Below, piece after piece: positions 1 through 8,074 of a stretch of 64,000 bases of DNA (its first letter is position 1; the number at the start of each line of letters is the position of its first letter). The translations under genes were made by a program, and so were the position numbers. Source of the stretch: Polyangium sp. 15x6 (GTDB taxonomy: Bacteria > Myxococcota_A > Polyangia > Polyangiales > Polyangiaceae); contig NZ_JASBQE010000036.1 in assembly GCF_029960785.1 (NCBI RefSeq), positions 46,564 through 110,563 of the forward strand. Direction: 5' to 3'. Under the pieces are notes generated by a model, which was given only the letters and a program-made list of their open reading frames with translations, was not told where the DNA came from and did no database searches.

Positions 1-2
1 AT

Positions 3-641
3 GCCCAGAGGATCGCCGAGGTCTATGGAGCTGCGCCGTACAGCAAGGACTACACGTGCCAGCCGGACGGCAAAGGCAACTACACCCTGCAAGTCGGTCC
101 GGATCCCGCGATCAACATCACCATCACCTACGAGGACGCGCCGCTCCAGTCGTCGCTCATCGAGATCAAGACCGTGCCGACGGAGGTGAATGGTCCGTAT
201 CGAAACTTGGTCGAGGTGACGCCGATCAAGCCGGACAAAGGCTTCTACTGCTCGAGCGGCCAGGTCGGCGCCGACGGCACGACCATGAGCCAGAGGGAGT
301 GGGTCCTGGAGGTCAACCGCAAGGCGCACGGCGGCGAGATTCACTCCGATCTCGCGGGCTTCACGTGGCCTTGCGAGGATGAGAACTGCAAGCCGACGAC
401 GTGCACCGAGAAGCTCGTCCTCAAGGATCCGGATGATGAAGAGACGCCTCGATACGATCCCGATCGCGCGGAGGTGCACCACGTGGTGCCCAGGAAGGAC
501 CTGCGCGGTTGCCGGTGGGGCACGAACGCGTACAAGAACGCGGCCGTCATCTCGGCGAGGCTCAACCAACATCTCAAGAACAAGGTCCCGCCGGAGAAAG
601 AGGTGACGCAGATCAACAAGGTCCCGGCGTACACGCCGTGA
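3..641 (+). CDS. C-terminal part of a large protein with HNH-like nuclease tip (candidate polymorphic toxin), 5' truncated by window
   Basis: The frame is open from the window edge, so the true start lies upstream and only about 212 residues are visible. The upstream part reads as a beta-rich, Cys-containing segment (YTCQPDGKGNY, then a CEDENCKPTTC cluster). The last 50 residues carry an HNH-like signature: EVHHVVPRKD, then GTNAYKNAAVIS and RLNQHL. HH...N...H arrangements of this kind are found in HNH/AHH nucleases, often as C-terminal tips of secreted polymorphic toxins. Position at the extreme C-terminus, with an unknown small gene 65 bp downstream, fits a toxin/immunity layout. Nuclease assignment is by motif only. 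Delivery route (T6SS, other) cannot be judged because the N-terminus is missing. It could instead be a housekeeping HNH enzyme. Confidence 0.55.
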   Translation, partial: AQRIAEVYGAAPYSKDYTCQPDGKGNYTLQVGPDPAINITITYEDAPLQSSLIEIKTVPTEVNGPYRNLVEVTPIKPDKGFYCSSGQVGADGTTMSQREWVLEVNRKAHGGEIHSDLAGFTWPCEDENCKPTTCTEKLVLKDPDDEETPRYDPDRAEVHHVVPRKDLRGCRWGTNAYKNAAVISARLNQHLKNKVPPEKEVTQINKVPAYTP

Positions 642-706
642 CGCGGCCGGCGGACGCTGGCGGCGAGCCCGTTGACGCCGAGACAAACGGGGTCTAGGCG
701 GAGCCG

Positions 707-1489
707 ATGATCGAACGGGTCACCCGTCACTTCGGCCGCCTCGTCTTCGACCGAGACGCCATCGTCCGCGCTGCGCTGCGCGCGTACGTCGAAGGCTACC
801 TCAGGCGGATCGCGCGCTTTGGGTATCCAGCCTCCGACGGCATGGAGTGGACGGGCGACCTCCAGCGAGGCGCGATCTTCAACGTCGACCTGGAAGGAAA
901 CTACGAGGTCGTGGCGTGGACCGAGGCGGGCGTCGTCGGCCTCGCGTGCGAGGACGGGCGCGGGCCGATCCAGCAGCTCGGCCTCTCGGTCGATGCGGTG
1001 ACCGGCGGCCCGGACGACGTGCGCGGGGCCGTGCCGGGTCTCCCTGCCGAGCTCGAATCGACGTTCGTGCTCGCTGTCGGCATGCTCATCGTGGGGCCGG
1101 AGCATAAGGAGAGATGGGCCGGCGTGGGCTTCTGGCTTCACGGCGATCGCGCGGGAGGCACGCTCTTCGACGATCCGGCGCCCGACGGCGCCCACCGGCT
1201 GGCCGCGTGGGGCTTGCTCCACAAGGGGCGGCTCTTGCCGCTTGCGTGTGAGTCGTATTGGCCGCGCCCCGGGAAGATCGTGACGCTCCACGACCGCCCG
1301 CAAGACGCCCCCGCTCACGCGGTGATTGACGCGGTGGTCGATCGGAGGCTGAAAGGCCCCACGGAGCTCACGCCCGCAGAGCTCGAAACGCTCCTTCGCC
1401 CCACGCCCGACCCGAAACACGTGCGTGGCGCGCAGCGCAGGCTTCAAAAGGTCGGCATCACCTGGCCCGGCTCGCCCGACATCACATGA
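707..1489 (+). CDS. uncharacterised protein, candidate immunity partner of the HNH-like protein
   Basis: 260-residue soluble protein of no family I recognise. It has no signal peptide and no membrane segment. The ATG is preceded by GGAG at a short spacing, and the gene follows the HNH-like gene by 65 bp on the same strand, probably co-transcribed. The N-terminal 45 residues are basic and helical (RRIARFGYP). The middle looks like a beta-sheet domain (FNVDLEGNYEVVAWTEAGVVGLACEDG) with Gly/Trp-rich strands. The C-terminal 50 residues are helical and charged (LTPAELETLLRP). A cytosolic protein immediately downstream of a C-terminal nuclease tip is the usual place for an immunity protein. That is inference from position, not from a recognised fold. 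Confidence 0.6.
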   Translation: MIERVTRHFGRLVFDRDAIVRAALRAYVEGYLRRIARFGYPASDGMEWTGDLQRGAIFNVDLEGNYEVVAWTEAGVVGLACEDGRGPIQQLGLSVDAVTGGPDDVRGAVPGLPAELESTFVLAVGMLIVGPEHKERWAGVGFWLHGDRAGGTLFDDPAPDGAHRLAAWGLLHKGRLLPLACESYWPRPGKIVTLHDRPQDAPAHAVIDAVVDRRLKGPTELTPAELETLLRPTPDPKHVRGAQRRLQKVGITWPGSPDIT

Positions 1490-1515
1490 AGACCGGCCCC
1501 TGGGATAAAGAACCG

Positions 1516-1594
1516 CACGCGCGGGGGTGGTGGGTCCTGTTGTCTGAGGGGTCGCCCTGCGACCCCGAGTTCGGGGGAACCACCCCCGCGCGTG
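1516..1594. repeat. nested perfect inverted repeat / multi-hairpin element
   Basis: A perfect 16-bp inverted repeat (left arm 1516-1531, CACGCGCGGGGGTGGT; right arm 1579-1594) encloses a second perfect 8-bp hairpin (1548-1555 with 1559-1566, loop CCT) and an overlapping alternative stem (1563-1568 with 1571-1576). It begins 27 bp after the stop of the preceding gene. It could be a strong transcription terminator or a small palindromic repeat element. There is no T-tract after the outer stem on either strand, so it is not a classical intrinsic terminator. Confidence 0.75.
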
Positions 1595-1717
1595 ACACGC
1601 CTCCCGCGCGCCGATCGTCCAGTCCGAAGCTCACCGTCCCCGGCTCCCCTGAGCCCCGACAAAAAACCCGCTCGCCGGAAACTCCCACCTTGACGCGACA
1701 CGCGTTACCCTTCCCGC

Positions 1718-2293
1718 GTGTCCGAAGAAGCCCCGCTCCCTCTGACCACACGGCTCTGGTTCGCCTTCGCCTGCCTGGTTCGTGTCCTCTTCGACGGCCA
1801 GTTCGCGGCCCGCGCCTTCAAGGCGACCGCCCCAGCCCTCCCGCCCCCCGAACCCGAGCCCGCCAAGCTGCCTGAAAAGGCCAAGAAACCCGAGCCGAAA
1901 AAGCCCACGGAGCCAGACCTCTCCCCGGCCCTCTCCCTCCTCGCCCTCCTCCAGCGAGAAGGCAGGCTCGTCGACTTCTTGGAGCAGGACATCGCCACCT
2001 TCCCCGACGCCGAGATCGGCGCCGCCGTCCGCGTCGTCCACGAGGGATGCCGCAAGGCGCTGCACGACCACGTGACCGTCGTCCCTGTGCGCAGCGAAGA
2101 GGAGGGGCAAAAGGTGACGCTGGAAGCGGGCTTCTCTCCGGCCGAGGTCAAGCTCACGGGCAACGTGCAGGGCAAACCTCCTTATCGAGGGACCATCCAG
2201 CATCGGGGCTGGAGGGTCGCGAAGATTCACCTGCCCACGCCCACGGAAGGGCACGACCCGAAGATCCTCGCGCCCGCGGAGGTGGAGCTGTGA
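1718..2293 (+). CDS. DUF2760 family protein
   Basis: 191 residues with a GTG start. The N-terminal 30 residues contain a hydrophobic, possibly membrane-associated helix (TTRLWFAFACLVRVLFDG). A Pro/Glu/Lys linker follows at residues 40-70, then a compact C-terminal DUF2760 domain (about 72-191) beginning LSPALSLLALLQREGRLVDF and ending in the small beta-rich region GTIQHRGWRVAKIHLP. The stop overlaps the GTG of the first Hsp70-like gene, so translation is coupled. DUF2760 next to two Hsp70-like genes is a recurrent proteobacterial neighbourhood, which makes it a likely dedicated partner or membrane tether of these chaperones. Its biochemical role is unknown. Confidence 0.85.
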   Translation: MSEEAPLPLTTRLWFAFACLVRVLFDGQFAARAFKATAPALPPPEPEPAKLPEKAKKPEPKKPTEPDLSPALSLLALLQREGRLVDFLEQDIATFPDAEIGAAVRVVHEGCRKALHDHVTVVPVRSEEEGQKVTLEAGFSPAEVKLTGNVQGKPPYRGTIQHRGWRVAKIHLPTPTEGHDPKILAPAEVEL

Positions 2294-4137
2294 CCGCTCG
2301 TTTCGTCGTCGGTATCGATCTCGGCACCACCCATTCGGCCCTCGCGTTCGCCGAGAGCGCGGCAGAAAAACCGCGCCCCGAGGTATTGCCCGTCCTCCAG
2401 CTCGTCGCCCGCGGCACGCTGGAGGAGCGGACGCTCTTGCCATCGTTTTATTACGCCGCCCACGAGAGCGAGGGCGCGCAGGGGTTGCCCTGGGACGCGG
2501 AGCGCGCGTTCGTGGTGGGTGAATATGCCCGCACGCGTGGCATCGACGCGCCGATCCGGCTCGTGTCGAGCGCGAAGAGCTGGCTCTCGCATTCGGGCGT
2601 GGACCGGCGATCGGCGCTCTTGCCGCTCGGCGCGCCCGAGGACGTCGAGAAAATATCGCCCGTCGAGGCTTCCTGGCGATATCTGGAGCACCTCGCCGAG
2701 GCGTGGACCCATCGACAAGGAAAGGAGCCATCGCTCTCGGAGCAGGAGATCGTCCTCACGGTGCCGGCCTCGTTCGACGCGTCCGCGCGGGACCTGACCG
2801 TGGAGGCCGCGGGCCTCGCCGGGTTCGAGGATCTCACGTTGCTCGAAGAGCCGCAGGCCGCGCTCTATGCCTGGATCGACGCCGCCGGCGAGGACTGGCG
2901 CAAATACATTCACCCGGGCGACGTGATCCTCGTCGTCGACGTCGGCGGCGGCACGACCGACTTCTCGGCCATCGCCGCCACCGAGGTGAATGGCTCGCTC
3001 GCGCTCGAGCGCGTGGCCGTGGGGGATCACATCCTGCTCGGCGGCGACAACATGGACCTCGCGCTCGCGCACGTCGCGCGGCAGAAGTTCGTCGCCGAGG
3101 GCAAGGAGCTCGATCGGTGGCAAATGATCGCGCTCACGCACGCGGCGCGCGTGGCCAAGGAGCGGCTCCTCTCGGACGCCTCGATCGAGAGCATGCCGGT
3201 CGTCGTCCCGAGCCGCGGGTCGAAGCTCCTCGGCTCGTCCTTGCGGACCGAGCTTTTGCAATCCGAGGTCGGAAAGATCCTCGTCGACGGGTTCTTCCCG
3301 GTCGTCGGGGCAAACGCCCGCCCCGCGCAGCGCGCCCGCGGCGGCCTCACGCAGCTCGGCTTGCCGTATGCGCAGGACCCGGGCGTCACGCGCCACCTCG
3401 CGGCGTTCCTCGGCCGCCACGCGCGCGCGCTCGATCGGATCGAAGGGTTTCCGAAGCGCGAGGGCCGCACGCTCCTGCACCCGACGGTCCTGCTCTTCAA
3501 TGGCGGCGTGATGAAGGGCAAGGTCCTCGCCGATCGCATCGTCTCGACCCTGAATGAATGGCTCCAGGCCGATGGCGGAAAGCCCGTGCGCGTCTTGCCC
3601 GCGGCCGACCTCGACCTCGCGGTCGCGCGCGGCGCGGCCACGTACGGGCTCGTGCGCAAGGGCCGGGGTCTGCGCATTCGCGGCGGCACGGCGCGCGCGT
3701 ATTACGTGGGCATCGAGAGCGCGGTGCCGGCCGTGCCTGGCCTCGAACCGCCGATCACCGCGCTTTGTGTCGCGCCGTTCGGCATGGAGGAGGGCACGGA
3801 GGCGGCCTTGCCGCCGCAGGAGCTCGGCGTCGTGGTCGGCGAGCCCGTGCGATTCCGGTTCTTCGGCTCGTCGGTTCGCCGGGACGACCCGGCCGGCGTC
3901 GAGCTCGAATCGTGGGGCGAGGGCGAGCTCGACGAGCTCGCGCCCATGGAAGTGACTTTGCCGGCCGACGGGCGGCGCGAGGGCGACGTCGTGCCCGTGC
4001 GGCTGCGATCGAGCATCACGGAGGTCGGGACGTTGCTCGTCGAGGCCGTGCCGATCGAGCCGCAAAAGCCGGGCGAGAAGTGGAAGGTGGAGCTCGGCGT
4101 ACGCGCGCACGGCGGCGAGGTCGCCGTGGAAGGCTAA
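2290..4137 (+). CDS. Hsp70-family (DnaK-like) protein 1
   Basis: 615 residues from the GTG at 2290, which overlaps the stop of the DUF2760 gene. The open frame continues upstream, but that part runs through the DUF2760 coding region and is rejected. The actin-type ATPase fold is clear: phosphate-1 GIDLGTTHS near residue 9, EEPQAALYAW, phosphate-2 VVDVGGGTTD near 215, GGDNMDLALA, and the adenosine motif NGGV near 403. The C-terminal 150 residues form a short beta-rich domain unlike the canonical DnaK substrate-binding domain, and there is no EEVD-like tail or lid. It belongs with the non-canonical Hsp70 of the DUF2760/DUF3731 cluster rather than with housekeeping DnaK. Substrate unknown. Confidence 0.9.
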   Translation: MTARFVVGIDLGTTHSALAFAESAAEKPRPEVLPVLQLVARGTLEERTLLPSFYYAAHESEGAQGLPWDAERAFVVGEYARTRGIDAPIRLVSSAKSWLSHSGVDRRSALLPLGAPEDVEKISPVEASWRYLEHLAEAWTHRQGKEPSLSEQEIVLTVPASFDASARDLTVEAAGLAGFEDLTLLEEPQAALYAWIDAAGEDWRKYIHPGDVILVVDVGGGTTDFSAIAATEVNGSLALERVAVGDHILLGGDNMDLALAHVARQKFVAEGKELDRWQMIALTHAARVAKERLLSDASIESMPVVVPSRGSKLLGSSLRTELLQSEVGKILVDGFFPVVGANARPAQRARGGLTQLGLPYAQDPGVTRHLAAFLGRHARALDRIEGFPKREGRTLLHPTVLLFNGGVMKGKVLADRIVSTLNEWLQADGGKPVRVLPAADLDLAVARGAATYGLVRKGRGLRIRGGTARAYYVGIESAVPAVPGLEPPITALCVAPFGMEEGTEAALPPQELGVVVGEPVRFRFFGSSVRRDDPAGVELESWGEGELDELAPMEVTLPADGRREGDVVPVRLRSSITEVGTLLVEAVPIEPQKPGEKWKVELGVRAHGGEVAVEG

Positions 4138-4147
4138 GGGGCTTTTC

Positions 4148-6907
4148 ATGAGCGCGCGGCGCATCGTCGGGATCGATCTCGGCACGACGCATACCGTGGT
4201 CGCGTGGGCCGACCCGGAGGCGAACCGGCCGCCCCAGGTCTTTCCGATCCCCCAGCTCGTGAGCGCCGGCGAAATCGAGCCCCAGCCGCTCTTCCCGTCG
4301 TTCCTTTATGCGCCCATTCCGGGCGAGGCCCTGCCCGATCCGTTCGGGGACGCGCCCTGGACGCTCGGCGTGCACGCGCGGCGCCGCGGGGGCGAGGTCG
4401 CAGGAAGGCTCGTCGCCTCGTCGAAGAGCTGGCTCGCGCACGCGGCCGTCGATCGCACCGCGCCCATTTTGCCCTGGGGCGCGGGCGAGGACGCCGAGGA
4501 CCTGCCGCGGATCTCGCCGGTCGACGCCGCGGCGCGATTGCTCTTGCACGTGAGGCGCGCGTGGAACGAGGCGTTCCTCACGTGTCCGCTCGAAACGCAG
4601 GACGTCGTTTTGACCGTGCCCGCGTCGTTCGACGAGGACGCGCGGGAGCTCACGGTCGAGGCCGCGCGGCGCGCCGGGTTCGAGGTGCGGCTGCTCGAGG
4701 AGCCGCAGGCGGCGTTTTACGATTACATGGCCCGGGCCGGCGAGGGCGAGCTCGCGGCGCTTTGCCAGCGGAGCGGCGGCGAGGCGCTCGTCCTCGTTTG
4801 CGACGTCGGCGGCGGGACGACGGACCTGTCGTTGATCCGGGTCCGTCCCGGTGATCAGCGCGGATCCACGGAGGTCGAGCGTGTCGCCGTGGGAAAACAT
4901 CTTCTCCTCGGCGGCGACAACATGGATCTCGCGCTCGCGCACCTCTGCGAGAGCCGCCTGATCGAACCTCCCGATCGATTGCCGCCCGCGCGCTTCGGTC
5001 AGCTCGTGCTCGCTTGCCGCGCCGCCAAGGAGCGGCTCCTCGGCGACGAGCCGCCGACCGACATCGCGGTCACGGTGCTCGGAAAAGGCGCGCGCCTCAT
5101 TGGCTCCGCGCTCTCCACGCGCCTCTCCCGCGAGGAGGCCGAGCGCGTCGTGCTCGACGGCTTCTTGCCGCCCGCCTCCCTCGCCGATCGTCCGCGACGC
5201 GGCGGCAGCGCGCTCGTCGCATTCGGCCTCCCCTACGAGCGCGACGTCGCCATTACCCGTCACGTCGCCCATTTCTTCGCCCGTCACGCCCCCGGCGCGC
5301 CCGCGCCGCACGCCTTGCTCCTGAATGGCGGCGTCTTTCGCGCCAAACGGATCGTCGATCGGCTCGCGGACTCGATCGGCGCGTGGAGCGCCATTCGCCC
5401 GGAAATCCTGCCGCATCCGGATCCCGATCTCGCCGTTGCGCGCGGCGCCGTCGTGTATGGCTTGTCCCTCCTCGGCCGTGGCGTACGGATTGGAGGCGGC
5501 TCGGCGCGCGGGTATTACCTCGGCTTGTCGGCGGGGTCGTCCGGGCAGCGGCAGGCCGTCTGCGTCGTCCCGCGCGGCGCGCGTGAGGGCATCCGCTACG
5601 AGGTGCCCGGACGAACGTTTTCGCTCACGGTCGGCCGCCCGGTTCGATTCCCGATGTACACCTCCGACGAGGCGCTCGACCTGCCGGGCGCGGTCGTCAC
5701 GCCGGACATCGAGCGGTTTTCTGCCTTGCCGCCCGTCTCCTCGGCCTTCGAGCCGGGCGCGCGTCCCGGCGAGGTGACCGTCTCGCTCGCGGGCGAGCTC
5801 AGCGCGATCGGCACGCTGGATCTCGCGTGCGTCGAGGTGGGCGCCGAGGCCGGCCGCCGCTTCCGATTGACCTGGGACCTGCGCGAGACGAGCCCCGACA
5901 CCGCGGTCGAGACCGAGGGTGGTGTTTCCTCGGGCAAGACGATGCGGCCGGGCGTGGCGGCCGGGGGCAAACGGCTGGAGGACGCGCGCGAGGCGATTGC
6001 GCGGATCTATGGCAAGGGGCGGGCGGACGTCACGCCGCGCGAGGTGAAGGATCTCGTGCGCGAGCTCGAACGGATCCTCGGCGAGCGGCCGACGTGGACG
6101 GCCGAGACGAACCGCTCGCTCTTCGACGTGCTCTGGCCGGGGCACAAGGGCCGGCGGCGCTCGGCCGATCACGAGCGGGTCTTCTGGCAACTCGCGGGGT
6201 ACACGCTGCGGCCGGGCTTCGGCCACGCGCTCGACGAGGAGCGCGCCGCGAATCTGTTTTCGTTGTTCCACGAGCGTGTCGTGTTCGCGCAGGAGGCGCG
6301 CACCTGGCAGCATTTCTGGATCGCCTGGCGGCGCATCGCGGGCGGGCTCGAAGAGGCGGCGCAGGTGGCGATCCGGGACCTCGTCGATCCTTTCCTCGCG
6401 CCCTCGGAAAAACGATTGAAGAAGCCCAAGGGCATTCGCGCGGAGCCCGACGCGGACGTCGTGGACCTCGCCTCGTCGCTGGAGCGCGTGCCGCCGGCGC
6501 GGCGGACCGAGCTCGGCGGCTTTTTGCTCGAACGGACCTGGACCGACCGTGACCCGCGGATCTGGGCGGCGATCGGGCGCATCGGCGCGCGCGTGCCCGC
6601 GTATGCGAGCGCGCACCACGTCATCGCGCCGAACGTGGCCGAGCGCTGGCTCGATCACCTCTTGCGCGAGAAATGGGCGGAGATGCCCACGGCGCCGCGA
6701 GCGGCGATGGAAATGGCGCGGCTGACGGGCGACCGAGCGCGCGACGTGTCGGAGCGGGTGCGGCGCGATGTCGAGCGGAGGCTCGTTTCGTCGGGCGCGC
6801 GCGAGGAATGGGTGCGGGCCGTGCGGGAGGTCGTCGCGGTGGAAGAGGCGGACCGGGCGGCGTTTTACGGCGAGGGCTTGCCCGTGGGGATCCGCCTCGT
6901 TTCTTGA
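4148..6907 (+). CDS. Hsp70-family protein 2 with DUF3731-type C-terminal extension
   Basis: 919 residues. The ATG follows an AAGGGG-like site 10 bp after the previous stop. The nucleotide-binding domain repeats the set seen in its neighbour (GIDLGTTHT near 9, CDVGGGTTD near 217, GGDNMDLALA, NGGVF near 392), so the two genes probably arose by duplication. A short beta domain follows. From about residue 590 to the end there is a long helical extension rich in Arg, Trp and Glu (EDAREAIARIYGKGRADVTP, then FWQLAGYTLRPGFGHALDEE), matching the DUF3731 region of this family. No J-protein or nucleotide-exchange factor gene is present nearby. Probably works with the preceding Hsp70 and DUF2760 protein. 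Confidence 0.9.
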   Translation: MSARRIVGIDLGTTHTVVAWADPEANRPPQVFPIPQLVSAGEIEPQPLFPSFLYAPIPGEALPDPFGDAPWTLGVHARRRGGEVAGRLVASSKSWLAHAAVDRTAPILPWGAGEDAEDLPRISPVDAAARLLLHVRRAWNEAFLTCPLETQDVVLTVPASFDEDARELTVEAARRAGFEVRLLEEPQAAFYDYMARAGEGELAALCQRSGGEALVLVCDVGGGTTDLSLIRVRPGDQRGSTEVERVAVGKHLLLGGDNMDLALAHLCESRLIEPPDRLPPARFGQLVLACRAAKERLLGDEPPTDIAVTVLGKGARLIGSALSTRLSREEAERVVLDGFLPPASLADRPRRGGSALVAFGLPYERDVAITRHVAHFFARHAPGAPAPHALLLNGGVFRAKRIVDRLADSIGAWSAIRPEILPHPDPDLAVARGAVVYGLSLLGRGVRIGGGSARGYYLGLSAGSSGQRQAVCVVPRGAREGIRYEVPGRTFSLTVGRPVRFPMYTSDEALDLPGAVVTPDIERFSALPPVSSAFEPGARPGEVTVSLAGELSAIGTLDLACVEVGAEAGRRFRLTWDLRETSPDTAVETEGGVSSGKTMRPGVAAGGKRLEDAREAIARIYGKGRADVTPREVKDLVRELERILGERPTWTAETNRSLFDVLWPGHKGRRRSADHERVFWQLAGYTLRPGFGHALDEERAANLFSLFHERVVFAQEARTWQHFWIAWRRIAGGLEEAAQVAIRDLVDPFLAPSEKRLKKPKGIRAEPDADVVDLASSLERVPPARRTELGGFLLERTWTDRDPRIWAAIGRIGARVPAYASAHHVIAPNVAERWLDHLLREKWAEMPTAPRAAMEMARLTGDRARDVSERVRRDVERRLVSSGAREEWVRAVREVVAVEEADRAAFYGEGLPVGIRLVS

Positions 6908-6910
6908 CGC

Positions 6911-7909
6911 TCAGTCCTCGTCCTTCAACAAGAAATCGTTGTTGATCACCTTGAACGAGAGCCGGCCGCCGAGCGTGGCCGAGCGCGATTCGACGAGAGG
7001 ACGGATCACGATGCCCTCCTTGCGGCTCTTCGTCCCCGCATAAAGGCCGCGCGCCGCTTCGAGCCAGCGATCGAGCGTGTGCTCGAAATGTTTTGCCTCC
7101 TCGCCGCGGACCTCGCGCTCGATGGGCACGGTGCGCAGGCCGTACTCCTTGCAGAACGCGATGAAGTCCGCGAAATCGAGGTAACGGCCCGCACGCGCGT
7201 CGTACACGCCGAACATGAAGACGTCGACCTCGGAGAGCCCGAGCCGGTTCTTTTGAATGCCCGGGCCGCAGAGCTCGCCTTGCACCGCGATGCCCGGGGG
7301 CAAACGGTGCGCGAGCTCGTACCGCTCCGCCATCCGCCAGACCGCATTCGGTCCAGGCGCGAGGGCCCAGTTGCGCGAGCACGCGAAAAACTCGCCCTCG
7401 GGCGCGCGGAAGAACGTCGCCGACGAGCCGTCGAGCTTCGTCGAGACGTAAAACGCCTGGCCGCGGATCTCGTCGAGCACCCCGAGCGCCGATTGCAGGC
7501 GAATCTCGTCCGTCTTCGGCACGAGCGCCGGGAATCCGCCCGCGACTTCACGCGCGTCCGGCAAGACGGCCTCGTATTTGGTGACGCCGAGCCGGTCTCG
7601 CACGTCCGTGCCGACCTCGGGGATCTCGCCGTCGAGGATGGTGGTCGGCAAAGCGAGGCCTTGCGAGAGCACGCCGCGGAGCTTGACGGTCCGCACGCGA
7701 AACCCGCGTGACCGCATGAACTCCGCCCACGGCGCGCTCGAAGGGAGCACGCTGTCGATTTCGAAGAACACGCAGCGGTCGCCGGGACGAAATTCCCCTT
7801 TCTTGACGACCACGGTCCAGCCCATCACCCGGGCCTGTTCGATTTGATCCGCGCCCTCGATGGGCGCGAGGCTCTCCACCACCTGAATCGAAACGAGTTT
7901 GCGTTCCAC
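6911..7909 (-). CDS. RNA ligase, ATP-dependent, DRB0094 (Deinococcus Rnl) type
   Basis: 332 residues. I place the start at the GTG at 7909 because GGAGG lies five bases upstream and the protein then begins VERKLVSIQVVESLAPI, as family members do. The frame extends further upstream but those residues are low-complexity. The N-terminal OB-like module (VVVKKGEFRPGDRCVFFEID) is followed by the nucleotidyltransferase domain: motif I KLDGSS with the adenylated Lys at about 158, QGELCGPGIQ, FMFGVYD, motif IV KEGIVIRPL and motif V LSFKVINNDFL. All catalytic motifs are intact. The family seals 3'-OH/5'-PO4 RNA ends, including RNA strands on DNA templates. It is divergent from the membrane protein gene and not in an operon. 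Confidence 0.88.
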   Translation of the reverse strand: MERKLVSIQVVESLAPIEGADQIEQARVMGWTVVVKKGEFRPGDRCVFFEIDSVLPSSAPWAEFMRSRGFRVRTVKLRGVLSQGLALPTTILDGEIPEVGTDVRDRLGVTKYEAVLPDAREVAGGFPALVPKTDEIRLQSALGVLDEIRGQAFYVSTKLDGSSATFFRAPEGEFFACSRNWALAPGPNAVWRMAERYELAHRLPPGIAVQGELCGPGIQKNRLGLSEVDVFMFGVYDARAGRYLDFADFIAFCKEYGLRTVPIEREVRGEEAKHFEHTLDRWLEAARGLYAGTKSRKEGIVIRPLVESRSATLGGRLSFKVINNDFLLKDED

Positions 7910-8074
7910 GACGTCCTCCGGACGCCACGCGCACGTATCCAGCCAAGCTCGAAACCGAGCCTGCGGACCGCCGCGAACGGCGCGATGAGGCGGACGAAAA
8001 GGAGGCCGAAGGAGCCCGAGCGGCCCGCCAGGGTCCACGACTAGCGGATTTCCCATGGCGCGTCAAGCGGGAAC

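Noticed and set aside
341..1447. Long open frame on the minus strand opposite the first two genes
   Set aside because: High GC leaves long open antisense frames. It is Arg/Pro-rich with no domain, and the plus strand carries better-supported genes.
2047..2289. Upstream extension of the first Hsp70-like gene
   Set aside because: This stretch is the DUF2760 coding region in another frame. The Hsp70 fold starts at GTG 2290.
4016..6658. 880-codon open frame on the minus strand
   Set aside because: Antisense shadow of the second Hsp70 gene. Its residues are low-complexity and it has no ribosome site or motif.
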